Origin: Xanthomonas sp. DAR 80977
GTDB lineage: Bacteria > Pseudomonadota > Gammaproteobacteria > Xanthomonadales > Xanthomonadaceae
DNA: 64,000 nt
Direction of reading: 5' to 3'
Assembly: GCF_041240605.1 (NCBI RefSeq)
Contig: NZ_CP162487.1
Coordinates: 4,719,001-4,783,000, forward strand
This document shows positions 61,414 through 64,000 of the stretch, piece after piece. A program made the translations under genes and the position numbers. The notes below the pieces were generated by a model that was given only the letters and a program-made list of their open reading frames with translations, was not told where the DNA came from and searched no databases. Within the stretch, counting starts at the first letter, position 1; each line of letters begins with the position of its first letter.

Positions 61414-62394
61414 GTGAAACGATCGGGCGCGCCCTGGGCGATTAGCGACGGCCGCGCCGGTAACGCCCGCCAGGCCGAAGCGCTCGCCGCGGCACTGGCC
61501 GGACCGACGCCGTCGGCCCTCCCGGCGTTGCTGCTGCAGCCGCACATGCCCTGGCGCTGGCTGGCGCCGCGGCGCTTGCCCGGCGCGGCGCAGGCCTATG
61601 GCCCTGGCCTGGCCGAACTGCTGCGGCAACCGCCGGCGCTGGCGATCGGCTGCGGCCGGCAGGCGGCGCTGGCGACGCGGCTGCTGCGCGCGCGCGGCAG
61701 CGCCGTGGTGCAGGTGCTGGATCCGCGCCTGCCGCCACGGCACTGGGACGTGGTGGTGGTGCCCGAGCACGATCGGCTGCGCGGCGACAACGTGCTGACC
61801 CTGCTCGGCAGCCTGCACCCGATCGACGATGCCTGGCTGGCCGCGGCGCGCGCCGCGTTCCCGCACTTCGGCGCGCTGCCCTCGCCGCGCACCGCGCTGC
61901 TGGTCGGCGGCCCCGCCGCGCTGGCGCCATGGACCACCGAGGCGGCGACGGCGACGTTCCGGGACCTGGCGGCGCAACTGCGCGAGCAGGGCGGCAGCGT
62001 GCTCGCCAGCACCTCGCGGCGGACCCCGCCGGCGGTGGCCCATGCGCTGCGCCAGGCGTTCGCCGGCGTGCCGGGCGTGGTCTGGTGCGGCGATGCCGAC
62101 GGCCCCAATCCCTACGCCGGCCTGCTCGGCTGGGCCGAACGCATCGTGTGCACGCCCGATTCGGTGAACCTGCTGTCGGAAGCCTGCGCGACGCGGGTGC
62201 CGGTGGCCGTGGCGATGCCGGCGTCGGCGCGCGGCCGCGCGCGCGGCTTCCACGCGGCGCTGCACGCACGCGGCCGCCTCGGCGATGTCCCGGCCGTGCA
62301 TGGCGCCGCCAGCGACGGGATCGCGCCGCTGCGCGAAACCGCACGCATCGCCGCGCGCATCCGCGAGCGCCTGCAGTTGGACGCCATCGACTGA
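61414..62394 (+). CDS. ELM1-like (GtrOC1) family protein
   Basis: The product has 326 residues. The family start WAISDGRAGNARQAEALAAA is followed by LAIGCGRQAALATRLL, VVVVPEHDRLRGDNVL, LLVGGPAALAPWT and IVCTPDSVNLLSEACAT. This is the mitochondrial-fission ELM1-like fold, related to GT-B glycosyltransferases and often placed in envelope sugar loci. The bacterial role is not known. GTG 61414 is the only sensible start, without a clear ribosome site. Confidence 0.8.
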   Translation: MKRSGAPWAISDGRAGNARQAEALAAALAGPTPSALPALLLQPHMPWRWLAPRRLPGAAQAYGPGLAELLRQPPALAIGCGRQAALATRLLRARGSAVVQVLDPRLPPRHWDVVVVPEHDRLRGDNVLTLLGSLHPIDDAWLAAARAAFPHFGALPSPRTALLVGGPAALAPWTTEAATATFRDLAAQLREQGGSVLASTSRRTPPAVAHALRQAFAGVPGVVWCGDADGPNPYAGLLGWAERIVCTPDSVNLLSEACATRVPVAVAMPASARGRARGFHAALHARGRLGDVPAVHGAASDGIAPLRETARIAARIRERLQLDAID

Positions 62395-62493
62395 GGCGAT
62401 GCGGCCTGCAGGCCACGCGTGCGCGAACGCCGCGGGGCGGCAGGCGTGCCGGTCATGGCGCGCCTGCCGCCCCGTGATCGCGTTGCGCCCGGG

Positions 62494-64000
62494 TCAGGGA
62501 TTGCTGGGCGAGCGCGGCACGCCGGCCGGCGCGGCATCCAATGCGCCGATCAGCGCGCGCACCACCGGCGTGCCCAGGCCGACCGTGTAGTTGTACTTGC
62601 CCTTGAGCGGCACATTGTTGTCGACCACGCCGTTGTAGCCGGGGATATCGCGATGGAAGGCCTGCGGGTAGTTCGCCGCCAGCCGGTACAGGTAATCGTT
62701 GAGATTGCCCTGGCGCCCCTGCTTCTCCACCAGCAGCGCAGCCACGCCCGCGAACTCGGGCGCGGCGACGCTGGTGCCGATCGTCGAATAGAACCCGCCC
62801 TGGTAGACCGACAGCACCGAACTTGCGTACGGCGCCCTGCCTTGCCGGCACGGCTGCTTTGCGGTGTCGGGGCAGCCGCCGACCAGCATGCCGACATCGG
62901 GCAATGCACGCATCGACTGGCGGGTGCCGCCCAGCGCGCGCAGCTGATAGGCCGGACGCTGGAACAAAGTGCTCACCCCGCCGCCGGCGCCCCAATAGCC
63001 ACCGGCCAGCAGCGCGCCCACGCCGTAGTAGTCCGCGGTCAGCAGCGGATCGGCATAGGCGCTTTCGGTGCGGTAGCTGGAATCCAGCGAGCCCTTCTGG
63101 TAGTTGGTGGCCAGGTTGCCGCCGCCGACCGCGGTCACATAGGCATCGGCCGCCGGATGCTCGACGCCGGCAACGAAGTGGCCGTCCTTGCCGTCGACCG
63201 CATAGTGCGTATCCGCGCACGCCACCCCGGCATTGTCGCCGCTGGAGGCGATGAAGCTGATGCCTTGCGCGTTGCCCTGCTTGAAGATCGCATCCATCGT
63301 ATGGAAACTGGCGGTGAAGTCGCGACCATCGTTGTACGCCTTGGTGTAGTACAGCTCGCAACCGCCGAACGAGGAGCTGACCACATCCGCCTCGTTGTCC
63401 TGCACGATCTGCCGGTAGCCGGCGATGAGCGATGCATCGGACAGGTCGGGGATCACGTACAGCAGGACATGCGCGCCCGGTGCGCCGGCCAGCGCCATCT
63501 CCACGTCCAGCGCCGCCTCGCCACCCGCGCCGCCCTCGTCGTTGACGCCCGGCTTGGCGCCGGCCACATAGCGGCGCGCGTACAGTTTCGGATTGGCATG
63601 GCCGGCGGCGTAGCGGCTGAAATTCTCTTCGTTGAACAGCGCATCGATGTCCGAATCCAGCACGTCGCTGGAGATCAGGATCGCGATGGTGGTGCCGGTC
63701 CCGTCGAGGCGGCGCTGCTGGCCGGGCGGGCCGATCATGCTCTGGTAGGACGGATAGCCGTAGGCCTGCTTGAGATCGTTGTACGCATAGACGCCGTCGC
63801 GGCCATTGCGGTTGGCCGGATCGAGCTGCCGCAGCCGCTGCGAATGCACATGGCGCATCGGCAATCCGCCGGTCAGGCCGGTGACCACCGCGCCGCTGTC
63901 GCGCAGCGCCGCCGGCAGCTGCAACGTGCCGGTGGCGGCGAGCCTGGCCTGCCCGCCCTCGGGCAGGTCCACCGCCAACGGCGCGGAGAACAGGCGCTCC
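62494..64000 (-). CDS. S53 peptidase (sedolisin/xanthomonalisin type), 5' end outside window
   Basis: More than 500 residues are visible; the reading frame is open to the right edge. The propeptide end (LPMRHVHSQRLRQLDPANRN) is followed by the catalytic domain with Glu and Asp in GGEAALDVEMALAGAPG, the oxyanion Asp in ASSGDNAGVA and Ser in IGTSVAAPEFAGVAALL. The calcium-site region near PGYNGVVDNN closes it. It is an acid-acting secreted protease, as in xanthomonalisin. Signal peptide and most of the prodomain lie beyond 64000. Confidence 0.9.
   Translation of the reverse strand, partial: ERLFSAPLAVDLPEGGQARLAATGTLQLPAALRDSGAVVTGLTGGLPMRHVHSQRLRQLDPANRNGRDGVYAYNDLKQAYGYPSYQSMIGPPGQQRRLDGTGTTIAILISSDVLDSDIDALFNEENFSRYAAGHANPKLYARRYVAGAKPGVNDEGGAGGEAALDVEMALAGAPGAHVLLYVIPDLSDASLIAGYRQIVQDNEADVVSSSFGGCELYYTKAYNDGRDFTASFHTMDAIFKQGNAQGISFIASSGDNAGVACADTHYAVDGKDGHFVAGVEHPAADAYVTAVGGGNLATNYQKGSLDSSYRTESAYADPLLTADYYGVGALLAGGYWGAGGGVSTLFQRPAYQLRALGGTRQSMRALPDVGMLVGGCPDTAKQPCRQGRAPYASSVLSVYQGGFYSTIGTSVAAPEFAGVAALLVEKQGRQGNLNDYLYRLAANYPQAFHRDIPGYNGVVDNNVPLKGKYNYTVGLGTPVVRALIGALDAAPAGVPRSPSNP

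Overview
The window looks like chromosome of a Xanthomonas-type gammaproteobacterium (Xanthomonadaceae). Supporting signs are the high GC, XVIPCD-tailed type IV secretion effectors with lipoprotein partners, an XAC0095-like protein, a glucuronoxylanase, a sedolisin (S53) protease, and many copies of a 24-nt xanthomonad palindrome of the type TGTaGGAG-stem-TTC-stem-CGAC. The genus is inferred, not proven.

Layout. 1-15.5 kb is ordinary core and accessory metabolism: a cycA-like permease cut by the left edge, a DMT exporter, a methyltransferase, a LysR/quinone-reductase pair, lipoproteins, an SMC-like ATPase, divergent GH42 galactosidase and GH30 glucuronoxylanase genes, a chloroperoxidase-like hydrolase and a HipA-like YjjJ kinase. 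15.5-27.6 kb holds a long perfect-looking hairpin, a DUF2076 protein, an acetamidase/formamidase behind a BlaI/MecI-type operator, a polysaccharide deacetylase, an esterase lipoprotein, a DUF4142 lipoprotein, an LRR-DUF1963 protein and a GH97 glycosidase.

27.6-30.6 kb is the most striking locus. A minus-strand three-gene operon encodes a borosin-type peptide alpha-N-methyltransferase, a duplicated-domain protein ending in seven TTEV repeats and a hydrophobic tail, and an HxD...H...R (2-oxoglutarate/iron type) oxygenase. It reads as an uncharacterised RiPP-like pathway. Next to it, 31.0-33.0 kb has a streptogrisin-like protease followed by a lipoprotein that is a stand-alone copy of the protease's propeptide.

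34-41.6 kb is an X-T4SS antibacterial effector/immunity region: immunity lipoprotein plus papain-like effector, immunity lipoprotein plus lysozyme-RTX effector, a truncated immunity copy, two SymE toxin remnants, and a structured leader RNA in front of an XAC0095-like gene. 41.8-50.4 kb is an AT-richer defence-like island: a three-Cys-motif protein with TcmP, an XPD-like helicase fused to a PD-(D/E)XK nuclease, and a ParA-like ATPase coupled to a second P-loop NTPase. The last two lie between two copies of the 3' end of aceE exactly 3.9 kb apart, which marks an integration at aceE.

50.4-64 kb returns to core genes: aceE, an RsbU/RsbW/RsbV partner-switching operon, a PadR regulator with its own operator next to a siderophore-interacting flavoreductase, an IS110 element inserted into one of the palindromes, YceI, RutE, an ELM1-like protein and a sedolisin cut by the right edge.
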